A DNA stretch of 64,000 nt from Thiobacillus denitrificans (GTDB taxonomy: Bacteria > Pseudomonadota > Gammaproteobacteria > Burkholderiales > Thiobacillaceae). A program made the translations under genes and the position numbers. The notes under the pieces were generated by a model. That model worked only from the letters and a program-made list of their open reading frames with translations, was not told where the DNA came from and ran no database searches. This document shows, in pieces, positions 56,095-64,000 of this stretch. Position 1 is the first letter of the stretch; each line of letters opens with the position of its first letter. The DNA lies in the NCBI GenBank assembly GCA_002343685.1, contig DDRS01000017.1, positions 356,128 to 420,127 on the forward strand. Direction: 5' to 3'.

Positions 56095-57504
56095 TTACAG
56101 CGAGTAATACATTGCGAATTCAACCGGGTGCGCGGCCATACGGTACTTGGTGACTTCCTGCATCTTCAGTTCGATGTAGGCGTCGATCATGTCGTTGGTG
56201 AACACACCGCCACGCGTCAGGAACTCGCGGTCCTTGTCGAGTTCTTCCAGCGCCATGTCCAGGCTGTGGCAAACCTTCGGGATCTTCGCGTCTTCTTCCG
56301 GCGGCAGGTCATACAAGTCCTTGTCCGACGGATCGCCAGGGTGGATCTTGTTCTGGATGCCGTCGAGACCCGCCATCATCAGCGCGGCGAAGCACAGGTA
56401 GGGGTTGGCCGTGGGATCCGGGAAACGGGTCTCGATGCGACGCGCCTTCTCGGAAGCGGCGATCGGGATGCGGATCGAGGCCGAACGGTTGCGGGCCGAG
56501 TAGGCCAGCATCACAGGCGCTTCGAAGCCAGGGACCAGACGCTTGTACGAGTTGGTCGAGGGGTTGGTGATCGCGTTCAGTGCCCTGGCGTGCTTGATGA
56601 TGCCGCCGATGTAGTACAGGCACATTTCCGACAGGCCGGCGTAGCCGTTGCCGGCGAACAGGTTCTTGCCGTCTTTCCACAGCGACTGGTGAACGTGCAT
56701 GCCGGAACCGTTGTCGCCAACGATGGGCTTGGGCATGAAGGTCGCGGTCTTGCCGTAGGCGTGGGCGACGTTCTGCACGATGTACTTCAGGGTCTGGGTC
56801 CAGTCGGCGCGCTTGGTCAGCGTGCTGAACACGGTGCCGATTTCGCACTGGCCGGCGGTCGCCACTTCGTGGTGGAACACTTCGACCGGGATGCCGGCCT
56901 CTTCCAGCGCCAGCACCATGGCGGCACGGATGTCCTGCAGGCTATCGACCGGGGGAACGGGGAAATAGCCGCCCTTGATGCCAGGGCGGTGGCCGGTGTT
57001 GCCGTTCTCGAATTTCTCGGCGGACGACCAGGAGGCTTCCTCGGAATTGATCTGCACGCCGCAGCCCGACATGTTGTCGTGCCAGGTGATGGAATCAAAA
57101 ATGAAGAACTCGGGCTCGGGGCCGAAGTACGCGGTATCGGCAATGCCGGTCGACTTCAGGTAAGCCTCGGCACGCTTGGCCACCGAACGCGGGTCGCGCT
57201 CGTAGCCTTTGCCGTCGGAGGGCTCGATCACGTCGCAGGTCAGAATCAGCGTGGGCTCGTCGAAGAAGGGATCCATGTAGGCCGAATCGGGATCGGCCTT
57301 CAGCAGCATGTCGGACGCCTGGATGCCTTTCCAGCCGGCGATCGAGGAGCCGTCGAACGGATGGCCGTCTTCGAACCAGTCTTCAGTCACGATGCGGGCA
57401 GGAATCGAAACGTGCTGCTCCTTGCCGCGCGTATCCGTAAAGCGCAGATCGACGAATTTCACTTCGCCGTCCTTAATCATCTTGATCACATTGGCCACGG
57501 CCAT
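56095..57504 (-). CDS. glnA: Glutamine synthetase type I
   Basis: A 469-aa GSI, identical in length to the E. coli enzyme, with N-terminal KFVDLRFTDTRGK, Mg/ATP residues (GPEPEFFIFD; NGSGMHVHQSLWK) and the adenylylation tyrosine in DKDLYDLPPEE (about residue 397). It assimilates ammonium, including that from thiocyanate and cyanate hydrolysis. GAGG site upstream; transcribed from a sigma-54 promoter at 57594-57609. Confidence 0.98.
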   Translation of the reverse strand: MAVANVIKMIKDGEVKFVDLRFTDTRGKEQHVSIPARIVTEDWFEDGHPFDGSSIAGWKGIQASDMLLKADPDSAYMDPFFDEPTLILTCDVIEPSDGKGYERDPRSVAKRAEAYLKSTGIADTAYFGPEPEFFIFDSITWHDNMSGCGVQINSEEASWSSAEKFENGNTGHRPGIKGGYFPVPPVDSLQDIRAAMVLALEEAGIPVEVFHHEVATAGQCEIGTVFSTLTKRADWTQTLKYIVQNVAHAYGKTATFMPKPIVGDNGSGMHVHQSLWKDGKNLFAGNGYAGLSEMCLYYIGGIIKHARALNAITNPSTNSYKRLVPGFEAPVMLAYSARNRSASIRIPIAASEKARRIETRFPDPTANPYLCFAALMMAGLDGIQNKIHPGDPSDKDLYDLPPEEDAKIPKVCHSLDMALEELDKDREFLTRGGVFTNDMIDAYIELKMQEVTKYRMAAHPVEFAMYYSL

Positions 57505-57593
57505 GCTGAATCTCCTCACACTGAAATGAATTGAATTACGACGCTGGATGTCGCCCAAACCCGCCACACAAAACGTCACACAGAAAAGGTGTT

Positions 57594-57609
57594 AGCAGCA
57601 ACCGTGCCA
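57594..57609 (-). promoter_or_regulatory. glnA: Sigma-54 promoter of glnA
   Basis: On the minus strand TGGCACG-N4-CTGCT matches the consensus TGGCACG-N4-TTGCW except one base. It lies about 90 bp before the ATG and downstream of the NtrC site. Confidence 0.8.
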
Positions 57610-57714
57610 TACCCAAAATCGAGCGCCAGCCATTGTGCCATAAGGCTCAAGCCAGGGGATAGTGCGCAACCATTTTCTCTAGCGCACCAAAACAAGGCGA
57701 AAAAGCCAATATGC

Positions 57715-57729
57715 GCACCAACATGGTGC
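57715..57729. promoter_or_regulatory. NtrC-binding site upstream of glnA
   Basis: GCACCA-ACA-TGGTGC: a perfect symmetric NtrC box, about 120 bp upstream of the -12 element, the usual enhancer distance. A weaker partial copy starts at 57683 (GCACCAAAACAAGGC). Confidence 0.85.
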
Positions 57730-57789
57730 AAATTGCATCGAGCAGGGGGTTTCATATACTGAATCGACAATAAATAAAAGGACACCGCC

Positions 57790-58245
57790 ATGGGACGCAT
57801 CACCGAGTTGCTCGACACCGCCCATCATCGTAGCCAGGCGAATGTCTGGTCATTTGCCGGCGCGTTATTGCCGCACGAAGCGTACGAATTGCTGCAGATC
57901 GCCCCCGGAACCCGCTTGATCGATGTACGTTCCCATGCAGAACTCGAACTCAACGGCGTCATTCCGGGAGCGATGCATGTCGAATGGCAATCCTGGCCCG
58001 GCTGGGTCCTCAATCCTCATTTTCTGACTCAACTGGCTCAGGCCACCGATCCGGAATCCCTGCTGTTCTTCATCTGCCGCAGCGGCGAGCGCTCGCATCG
58101 TGCCGCCGCTGCCTGCACCGAGGCCGGACGCGGCAGTTGCTACAACGTGCTGGAAGGCATCGAAGGCGAACTCAACAAGGCCACCGGCCATCGCAACGAA
58201 CTCAACGGCTGGAAACACCGAAGCCTGCCCTGGACACAAGGCTGA
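57790..58245 (+). CDS. Single-domain rhodanese sulfurtransferase
   Basis: A 151-aa protein with one rhodanese domain; the active loop is CRSGERS (Cys about residue 95) and LIDVRSHAELELNGVIPGAMHV precedes it. It likely carries persulfide to acceptor proteins. Divergent from glnA, whose NtrC site lies between; it may share the regulation. GGACACC is a weak ribosome binding site before 57790. Confidence 0.9.
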   Translation: MGRITELLDTAHHRSQANVWSFAGALLPHEAYELLQIAPGTRLIDVRSHAELELNGVIPGAMHVEWQSWPGWVLNPHFLTQLAQATDPESLLFFICRSGERSHRAAAACTEAGRGSCYNVLEGIEGELNKATGHRNELNGWKHRSLPWTQG

Positions 58246-58303
58246 CGCGACAGTCCATACAAAAACGCCAGGCGATCGGTTGAGCGGATAAAATACGGCC
58301 GCC

Positions 58304-59104
58304 ATGACCGACCGTTACGCCGTATTCGGGCACCCGATTGCCCACTCCAAATCCCCGCAGATCCACACCGCGTTTGCCCGCCAGACCGGCCAGGACATGA
58401 CGTACGAAGCCATCCTCGCGCCACTCGATGGCTTTGCGGACAGCATCGCTGCCTTCATCGCGGCAGGCGGGTGCGGTGCCAACGTCACTGTGCCATTCAA
58501 GGAAGAAGCCTTCAGACTTGCCAGCCGCCTGAGTCCGCGCGCGCAGCGCGCCGGCGCAGTCAACACGCTGAGCTTCGATGCCGACGGCATCCTCGGCGAC
58601 AACACCGACGGCGCCGGGCTGGTCGCCGATCTCACGCGCAACCTGAACTGCACGATCGTCGGCAAACGCGTCCTGCTGCTCGGCGCCGGCGGCGCGGCGC
58701 GTGGCGTGATCGAGCCGCTGCTCGACCAGCAGCCCGCGGCGCTCGTTATTGCCAACCGCACCGTCAGTCGCGCCGAGGAACTCGCCGAGCTGTTCGGCCA
58801 CGGCGTCCGCGCCTGCGGCTTCGATGCGGCCGACATCCCTGTCGACCTCGTCATCAACGCCACCGCCGCCAGCCTCGCCGGCGACCTGCCGCCGCTGTCG
58901 CCGCGCGTGTTCACCCCGGACACGCTCGCCTACGACATGATGTACGGGCGCGACACGCCCTTCCTCGACTTCGCCCGCACACACGGCGCACGCACCGCCG
59001 ACGGCCTCGGCATGCTGGTCGAACAGGCGGCCGAAGCGTTCCATCTGTGGCGCGGCGTGCGCCCCGACACCGCCCCCGTCATCGCGGCCCTGCACACAGC
59101 ATGA
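58304..59104 (+). CDS. aroE: Shikimate dehydrogenase
   Basis: A 266-aa AroE with the shikimate motif (AVFGHPIAHSKSPQIH), catalytic Lys-Asp region (NVTVPFKEEAF; NTDGAGLV), and NADP-binding loop LLLGAGGAARGV. Reduces 3-dehydroshikimate in the aromatic pathway. Overlaps mtgA by ATGA. Confidence 0.96.
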   Translation: MTDRYAVFGHPIAHSKSPQIHTAFARQTGQDMTYEAILAPLDGFADSIAAFIAAGGCGANVTVPFKEEAFRLASRLSPRAQRAGAVNTLSFDADGILGDNTDGAGLVADLTRNLNCTIVGKRVLLLGAGGAARGVIEPLLDQQPAALVIANRTVSRAEELAELFGHGVRACGFDAADIPVDLVINATAASLAGDLPPLSPRVFTPDTLAYDMMYGRDTPFLDFARTHGARTADGLGMLVEQAAEAFHLWRGVRPDTAPVIAALHTA

Positions 59105-59802
59105 TGAAAAAACTGTTCGGCTGGATCGGCAAGGCCCTTGCCGCCGGGGTCGTGCTGATCCTGCTGTATCAGCTCTGGCTGTTCGCCCATGTGCTGTGGT
59201 GGATCGATCACAATCCCAGCATGACCTCGTTCATGGAAGCGGGCCTGGCACGCCAGCAGGAAAAGAACCCCGACGCCGAACTGCGCCACAAGTGGGTGCC
59301 CTATGACCGCATCTCCATCCACCTGAAGCGTGCCATCGTCGCCGCCGAGGACGCAAAATTCCTTGAACACGAGGGATTCGACGTGGAGGGCATTCAAGTA
59401 GCAGTCGAGAAAAACCTGAAGAAAGGCCGCCTCGTCGCCGGCGGCTCCACCATCAGCCAGCAGCTCGCCAAGAACCTCTTCCTCTCCGGCGAGCGCAGCT
59501 TCATCCGCAAGGGCCAGGAAGCCGTCATCACGCTCATGATCGAAGCCACCTGGAGCAAGCGCCGCATCCTCGAGGTCTACCTCAACGTCATCGAATGGGG
59601 CAACGGCATCTACGGTGCCGAAGCCGCCGCCCGCCGCTACTACAAGACCTCCGCCGCCAACCTCGGCCGCGACCAGGCCGCCCGCCTGGCCGCCATGGTG
59701 CCCAACCCGCGCTGGTACGAGACCCACCGCAGCTCGCGCGCGTATCAGCGGCGGGTGGCGGTCATCAGTCGGTATATGGGGAGTGCGCAGGTGCCGCGCT
59801 GA
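59101..59802 (+). CDS. mtgA: Monofunctional biosynthetic peptidoglycan transglycosylase
   Basis: A 233-aa GT51 enzyme with one N-terminal membrane helix (residues 8-30), catalytic EDAKFLEHEGFD (Glu) and the GGSTISQQLAKNL motif. It polymerises lipid II. Coupled to aroE by overlap. Confidence 0.96.
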   Translation: MMKKLFGWIGKALAAGVVLILLYQLWLFAHVLWWIDHNPSMTSFMEAGLARQQEKNPDAELRHKWVPYDRISIHLKRAIVAAEDAKFLEHEGFDVEGIQVAVEKNLKKGRLVAGGSTISQQLAKNLFLSGERSFIRKGQEAVITLMIEATWSKRRILEVYLNVIEWGNGIYGAEAAARRYYKTSAANLGRDQAARLAAMVPNPRWYETHRSSRAYQRRVAVISRYMGSAQVPR

Positions 59803-59895
59803 GTCAAATACCTCAATGTCGCCCACATAAATCTTGGCCTTTTCGTACTTCCCCGTAATGCCGACCTGCCACCACTGTCCCCCAGAAACGATCAC
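59803..59895 (-). pseudogene. Possible short gene remnant
   Basis: From a GTG at 59895 the minus strand reads a protein-like stretch (VIVSGGQWWQVGITG, then KYEKAKIYVGDIEVFD) with an in-frame stop just before it, and then runs into the antisense of mtgA. Codon bias is unlike neighbours. It may be what remains of a gene lost next to the AT-richer island at 60025-61944. Weak evidence. Confidence 0.2.
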
Positions 59896-60024
59896 TCACT
59901 TACGGTAGGTTCGAGCACCAATTGGCTCACCAGTTCGGATAAATTCAGTAACTGGCTCCTGACAATTTCCGGTTATGCATGAAGAGACACTTCCGCTAGG
60001 GAGAGTTCAATATCGGGTCCACAA

Positions 60025-61125
60025 CTAACTTGCAGTTTCAAAACTAGCCATTAGCCTACGTTTTGTCCATTTTGCAAAGAAGGTCGCTAGGATTTCAAAG
60101 CGTCTTTCATGGCTGTGCAGATCATTGGTGCTCCTATTGAGATTATCGAATTCAACTAACAGAGGATTAATGTCTGTTCCGCCAAGCTTGGTAAGTTCCC
60201 GATTCTCTTTCCGAACATTTTGAAAAGCCACAAGAAATTCGCGGACTTGATGGGATTTGGACTCCTCCAGACTTCTAATAAACCAATAATAAACAGGAAG
60301 AATACCTTCACTGCCCAGGATGTTGTCCCGAGGTAGGAAGATAGCGGACATTTCATCTAGCACTTCCATCACTCTTCTTGCTGAAAGCTCCAGTTGTATG
60401 GGTTCGTTCTTGCTACTTTCCTGAACGAATTGGTCTAGGTTTCTTTTTTTTGTCTCGACAAATTTTCCGCGGTATTCAATCAAGAGCAGCTTCGCTGCCG
60501 CATTTAGATCTGCGCCCCGTTTTACGGAGAAGGAAATGTTGACGGCAAAGAAATCATGCCTTGAGATCTGGCGCACAATGTCTGGAGCCGGACCATGCAT
60601 TGCATTTCGTATTTCAGCGCCTGTGAGCGATTTACTACGATTCAAACGAATGAAGAGTTCGTTGATTGGATCCTCCGTGTCAGCGAGCACCTCCATAATC
60701 GTCAATGGATATGTTTCGAATATTTCGGCAATTTCTCCATAGTTATCTTTAAGATCCTTGTAGCCGAGGCCACCTAGATGGAGATCAGGTTGAGCCCTAA
60801 AGATGAAATCATCATTTAGAACAATTTTTCCATCGAAGAAATCGAAAATCGCTTCAAGCCTTTGTTTCCCATCAATGATTGCGTAGGGCAGGCGACTTTG
60901 GTTTAGGGGTGAGTCCCCCCAGGTGAAGTCAGCCATATACAGTTTGGGTACGTCAAATCCATTCAAAATTGAGTCGATCAGATACGCCTTGTCAGCGTCA
61001 GACCATAAACGGCCTCGGCGCTGATAAGGGGGATTCATGTCTATTTTCGCCCTGCGCGCCTTCCACCATAAGAGTGGCTTCGGATCCATCTGTTGAACTT
61101 TGAAACGGGAATGTGGGGCACTCAT
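60025..61125 (-). CDS. DUF262 (ParB-like/GmrSD-type) protein
   Basis: A 366-aa protein with an N-terminal DUF262 domain: NPPYQRRGRLWSDADKAYLIDSILNGF (about 31-57) and AIIDGKQRLEAIFDFFDG (about 82-99; the 'D-G-Q/K-Q-R' signature of the ParB/Srx fold nuclease). The C-terminal half is helical and unrecognised. Related proteins are parts of type IV restriction (GmrS) and other anti-phage systems. It starts directly after the FRG stop (ATG 61125, or GTG 61128). Base composition is clearly more AT-rich than the flanks, implying transfer. Confidence 0.8.
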   Translation of the reverse strand: MSAPHSRFKVQQMDPKPLLWWKARRAKIDMNPPYQRRGRLWSDADKAYLIDSILNGFDVPKLYMADFTWGDSPLNQSRLPYAIIDGKQRLEAIFDFFDGKIVLNDDFIFRAQPDLHLGGLGYKDLKDNYGEIAEIFETYPLTIMEVLADTEDPINELFIRLNRSKSLTGAEIRNAMHGPAPDIVRQISRHDFFAVNISFSVKRGADLNAAAKLLLIEYRGKFVETKKRNLDQFVQESSKNEPIQLELSARRVMEVLDEMSAIFLPRDNILGSEGILPVYYWFIRSLEESKSHQVREFLVAFQNVRKENRELTKLGGTDINPLLVEFDNLNRSTNDLHSHERRFEILATFFAKWTKRRLMASFETAS

Positions 61126-61128
61126 CAC

Positions 61129-61944
61129 TTAAACCTCAAAACCAAAAACGCGACGCATTTCAGCAGCAAGTCCGTCAAGGTCTGGATATACAACTGACTC
61201 CGTAATTCCATAAGCAAGAACGGACTTTCGCATAGCGGGGAGAAGATTCTTTTCCAAGACAATCTTGATCAGACAATCGGGAGGAAAATTGTCTTCATCG
61301 TATGAAGTTTCCATGGGAACAACGTTGCGCCCAAAGATCGTAAAGACGCCTCGTTGCGCCACGATCCTAGGGCTGTTATGGGCGCCATAAAGCGCTACGG
61401 GATGGTTTAGCATCCCCGAGAATGTTGGCGTAGGCTGATAAGGCTTCAGTTCGTCACTTTTGGTGGTCAATACATCGCCGTCAAAAGACTGATGTGACAA
61501 AGCATGCCGGTTCCAGATTACCGGGTCGAGCAGCCAAACGGCAGCATCATTCTCGTACTGCGAAATGCCATCGCGGCGAACTTTGAATTTGGCAGTTGTT
61601 ACAGCGAAGTAGAATGCAACAAATGGATTTTCGCTCCAATCCAACAGTCGTGTCGGTACACGATAATGCTGCATAAAAAACAGAGTTTCCCAATCGTCAG
61701 AGAAAGAACGATCAGAAAATGGAATGCTGCGCTGTTTAAATCGCGCCATCATTTCAGCTTCTAATTTTGCCCATTCAGCAGGCGTCTTCTTCTTTTTGTG
61801 ACGATATAAACCCGGGATGAGCGGATGGGAACTCTTCCCTGAGCCGCGAAACCATAATGGTTCGCTCCGCCCAGCATGTATGCTCTCCACTGTTTGGACA
61901 AACTCCGTAAATGACTGTGGGCGCCTTTCCGGTACTGATGCCAT
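61129..61944 (-). CDS. FRG-domain protein
   Basis: A 271-aa protein with an N-terminal FRG domain (PLWFRGSGKSSHPLIPGLYR, about 34-53; then FMQHYRVPTRLLDWSENPFVAFYFA). FRG domains occur in phage-defence and toxin-like proteins. The C-terminus has no known domain. It is the first gene of a two-gene unit with the DUF262 gene (0-bp gap), both AT-rich; an anti-phage module is inferred. Confidence 0.85.
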   Translation of the reverse strand: MASVPERRPQSFTEFVQTVESIHAGRSEPLWFRGSGKSSHPLIPGLYRHKKKKTPAEWAKLEAEMMARFKQRSIPFSDRSFSDDWETLFFMQHYRVPTRLLDWSENPFVAFYFAVTTAKFKVRRDGISQYENDAAVWLLDPVIWNRHALSHQSFDGDVLTTKSDELKPYQPTPTFSGMLNHPVALYGAHNSPRIVAQRGVFTIFGRNVVPMETSYDEDNFPPDCLIKIVLEKNLLPAMRKSVLAYGITESVVYPDLDGLAAEMRRVFGFEV

Positions 61945-62128
61945 TTTCTACCTTGTCGATTTGATATCCCGGTCCAAGTAACACGGGGGGTTACGGATAC
62001 ATCAAAGGTTTTTAGTTGAGGGATTAAGTGTTTGATACGGCCTTGCATACACAGCCATCCCCTTCTTTTTATTTACTTCCCTTACGATATTCCCAACTGC
62101 TTCGACTGGGCGACACAGAAAACGTCCC

Positions 62129-63502
62129 TCAGGCTTCCTTCCGCTGCCGGGCAGGAAGCGTCTGCTGGAAGGGCTTGCGCCGTTCGAAATAGCGCAGTGC
62201 GTGATAAGTGCCAAAACCGAGCGCGCCCATCGCCAGCGTGAAGGCACCGTAGGAGATCGGCCATGGGATGCCTGCGGTCATCATCGAGAATTCGGACATG
62301 CCGCCGATGCCGGCGATGATGTTGATCGGCACGAACACGACCGAAATCGCGGTCAGCTTGGACACGCGCTTGTTCTGGTTGATGTTGATGAAGCCGACGG
62401 TGGCGTCCATCAGGAAGTTGATCTTGTTGAATAGGAAGGACGTGTGGCCGTCGAGCGATTCGATGTCGCGCAGGATCTGCCGCGCATCGTCGTGCTGTTC
62501 CGTCGTGAGCAGGCGGCCGCGCATTAGGAAGGACAGCGCGCGGCGGGTGTCGAGCACGTTGCGGCGGATGCGGCCGTTCAAGTCCTCGCCCTTGGCGATT
62601 TCGGACAGGATCTCGGCCGCTTCGTCGTCGCTGACCTGCGGCGACAGTACCTGGCGGCCAACGCGTTCGAATTCCGCGTAGACGTCTTCGAGCGCGTCGG
62701 CCGAGTATTCGACGTCGGCGCCATAGAGGTCGAGCAGGACGTCCTTGCCGTCGGAGACATAGCCGGGCTGGGTCCGGGCGCGCAGGCGCTGCAGGCGGAA
62801 CACCGGCAGCTCCTCGTTGCGCACCGAGAACAGGATGTTGCGGTGGAGGATGAAGGCCACCGGGACGTTGCGCGAATCGCCCTGCTTGTCGAGCAGGAAG
62901 TTCGAGCTCATGTGCACCGCATCGTTGTCGTCGATATAGAAGCGCGCGCTTTCCTCGATGTCGGTGACCTCTTCCGGGTCGGGCAGGTAGAGCTCGAAGA
63001 ACTCGCCTACCCAGGCGCGCACGCTTGCGGTGGGCGCGACGAGATCGACCCACATCGGGTTGACGTTGGCCAGGTCGGCACGGCTGTCGATGCGCACCTG
63101 GCTCAGCCGGCCGTTCTTCAGTTCGAAGGCCGAGAGCATGTTGCGCGCGCTGCTGTGGGGACGCGCCTCCAGCAGTTCGGCGCGCACGTCGTCCGACACG
63201 ATTTCCAGGACCAGTTCGCAGCGGTTCTCTTCGACTTCCTGCCAGGCGGCAAGTCGGTCTTCTTCCGGCAAGGCCTCGATGACCCGCGCAATCTCGCCGA
63301 CCGACAGGCGGCGCAGCAGGTTGTGCAGCTCGACCAGATGCTGCCGGTGCACCAGGCCTTCGACCAGTTCATGGCGCGGCATGTCCTGCTTCTGCACCAA
63401 GGCTTCGACGCGCCGCTGGCGCGCGAGCAGCAGCTGCACCTCGCTGAGGTGCTGCTCCAACTGGTTCTGCGCGCGCGGGCGTTGATCGACGGGTTCCGAC
63501 AT
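62129..63502 (-). CDS. corA: CorA-family divalent cation transporter
   Basis: A 457-aa protein with a long cytosolic N-terminal domain and two C-terminal membrane helices. The position of the CorA GMN motif reads GMS (IAGIGGMSEFSMM), so the selectivity residue is altered, as seen in divergent CorA/ZntB-like relatives. The N-terminus also contains HDLVEGLVHR-like repeats reminiscent of MgtE-N (helical LLRRLSVGEIARVIEALPEEDRL). Mg2+, Co2+ or Zn2+ may be the cargo. Start at 63502 (MSEPVDQ); an upstream in-frame extension exists but lacks support. Confidence 0.82.
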   Translation of the reverse strand: MSEPVDQRPRAQNQLEQHLSEVQLLLARQRRVEALVQKQDMPRHELVEGLVHRQHLVELHNLLRRLSVGEIARVIEALPEEDRLAAWQEVEENRCELVLEIVSDDVRAELLEARPHSSARNMLSAFELKNGRLSQVRIDSRADLANVNPMWVDLVAPTASVRAWVGEFFELYLPDPEEVTDIEESARFYIDDNDAVHMSSNFLLDKQGDSRNVPVAFILHRNILFSVRNEELPVFRLQRLRARTQPGYVSDGKDVLLDLYGADVEYSADALEDVYAEFERVGRQVLSPQVSDDEAAEILSEIAKGEDLNGRIRRNVLDTRRALSFLMRGRLLTTEQHDDARQILRDIESLDGHTSFLFNKINFLMDATVGFININQNKRVSKLTAISVVFVPINIIAGIGGMSEFSMMTAGIPWPISYGAFTLAMGALGFGTYHALRYFERRKPFQQTLPARQRKEA

Positions 63503-63670
63503 GGCGCGTATTCTACGCTCGACGACTCGTTCAAGGCACCGCTTCGGACTGCGAATTGGCGACAAAATGCCATGCCGCCGGGAATCCGAACCGGAGGCGC
63601 CCATCCCGCCAGAATCGACGCCAGCGAACCAGGGCGCGTTACAATCGCGGGGCTTTTCACTATCCGCCCC

Positions 63671-63823
63671 ATGACCGAAAACCCCGAAAACCCGCCGCGG
63701 CACATTATTCAGGAACGCGTGAAGTACGATCCGGCCATCGGCGCGTCGGGACGGCTCACCGTCATCCCGGACAGCCTGGGCTTCGTCATCTTGCTCGGGC
63801 TCGCCACCCTGTTGCTGCTATGA
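63671..63823 (+). CDS. 50-aa single-helix membrane protein
   Basis: A 50-aa protein: a polar N-terminus (MTENPENPPRHIIQERVKYD) and one C-terminal transmembrane helix (LGFVILLGLATLLLL). It overlaps the next gene by ATGA. Function unknown; coupling suggests a link to the exporter. Confidence 0.65.
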   Translation: MTENPENPPRHIIQERVKYDPAIGASGRLTVIPDSLGFVILLGLATLLLL

Positions 63824-64000
63824 CGCCCACTCCCGACAGTCGCGCGCTCTATGGCCGCCTGCTCGGCTATGTCAAGCCGTATTGGCGCATGTTCGCGCTG
63901 TCCCTCGTCGCGCTGGTCCTCACCGCCGCCACCGAGCCGGTGCTACCAGCCTTGTTCAAGCCGCTGCTGGACAAGGGTTTCGTCGCCAAGGACCAGGATT
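63820..64000 (+). CDS. msbA: MsbA-like lipid A/ABC exporter, 3'-truncated by the window
   Basis: The first 60 residues of an ABC-type exporter: LYGRLLGYVKPYWRMFALSLVALVLTAATEPVLPALFKPLLDKGF gives the typical first membrane helix of MsbA. The nucleotide-binding domain lies outside the window. Confidence 0.8.
   Translation, partial: MTPTPDSRALYGRLLGYVKPYWRMFALSLVALVLTAATEPVLPALFKPLLDKGFVAKDQD

Overview
The window looks like chromosome of a GC-rich, sulfur-oxidising, probably chemolithoautotrophic betaproteobacterium of the Thiobacillus type. Evidence: a complete oxidative-type reverse dissimilatory sulfite reductase locus (dsrABEFHCMKLJOPNR), a cobalt thiocyanate hydrolase locus closely resembling that of Thiobacillus thioparus, and betaproteobacterial housekeeping neighbourhoods (glnA-DUF4124-ntrB-ntrC, hemA-prfA-prmC). 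No rRNA, tRNA, insertion sequence or CRISPR array was seen.

Region 1 (1-13.7 kb) is a thiocyanate/cyanate utilisation supercluster, nearly all on the minus strand. Read in the direction of transcription it has cbiM (cobalt uptake) and cynS (cyanase); a methyltransferase; then scnB-scnA-scnC (thiocyanate hydrolase), its P15K-like activator, a nitrate/taurine-type ABC transporter (ATPase, Tat-exported binding protein, two permeases), a DsrE2-like protein, TusA, a sulfide:quinone-oxidoreductase-like flavoprotein and DUF1641. A CynR-like LysR regulator is divergent from cbiM-cynS. A 43-bp element (36/43 identical) lies at the cynR start and again upstream of scnB, which suggests one regulator controls both halves. 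Inferred logic: import SCN-, supply Co, hydrolyse SCN- to COS and ammonia, detoxify cyanate, and pass the sulfide/sulfane sulfur to SQR/TusA and the distant Dsr system. No carbonyl sulfide hydrolase gene is visible here.

Region 2 (14-27.6 kb) is mixed metabolism: a lone GlcF-like Fe-S protein, an outer-membrane barrel, a PhzF protein, a cytosolic NarX/NarL-type two-component pair with a cysteine-rich GAF domain, two cation/proton antiporters, and nifJ (pyruvate:ferredoxin oxidoreductase) with a dihydroorotate-dehydrogenase-like partner.

Region 3 (27.7-46 kb) is the dsr locus, extended by cysG (siroheme) on the minus strand. Divergent from dsrA is a second operon holding a 73-aa unknown, a Cas6/Cmx6-like protein without any CRISPR array, a DsrC-family protein lacking both redox cysteines (RspA type), a 3-mercaptopyruvate-type sulfurtransferase, an unknown 206-aa protein and a TauD/TfdA-type dioxygenase. 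The divergent region carries inverted repeats that could be operators.

Region 4 (46-64 kb) holds hemA-prfA-prmC; a Tat-exported protein with a PqqD-like, HprK-like kinase and nucleotidyltransferase module preceded by a good sigma-54 promoter; grxD; ntrC-ntrB-DUF4124-glnA with sigma-54 and NtrC sites; a rhodanese; aroE-mtgA; an AT-richer, probably acquired DUF262-FRG pair (candidate defence module); a CorA-family transporter; and the start of an MsbA-like exporter cut by the window end.
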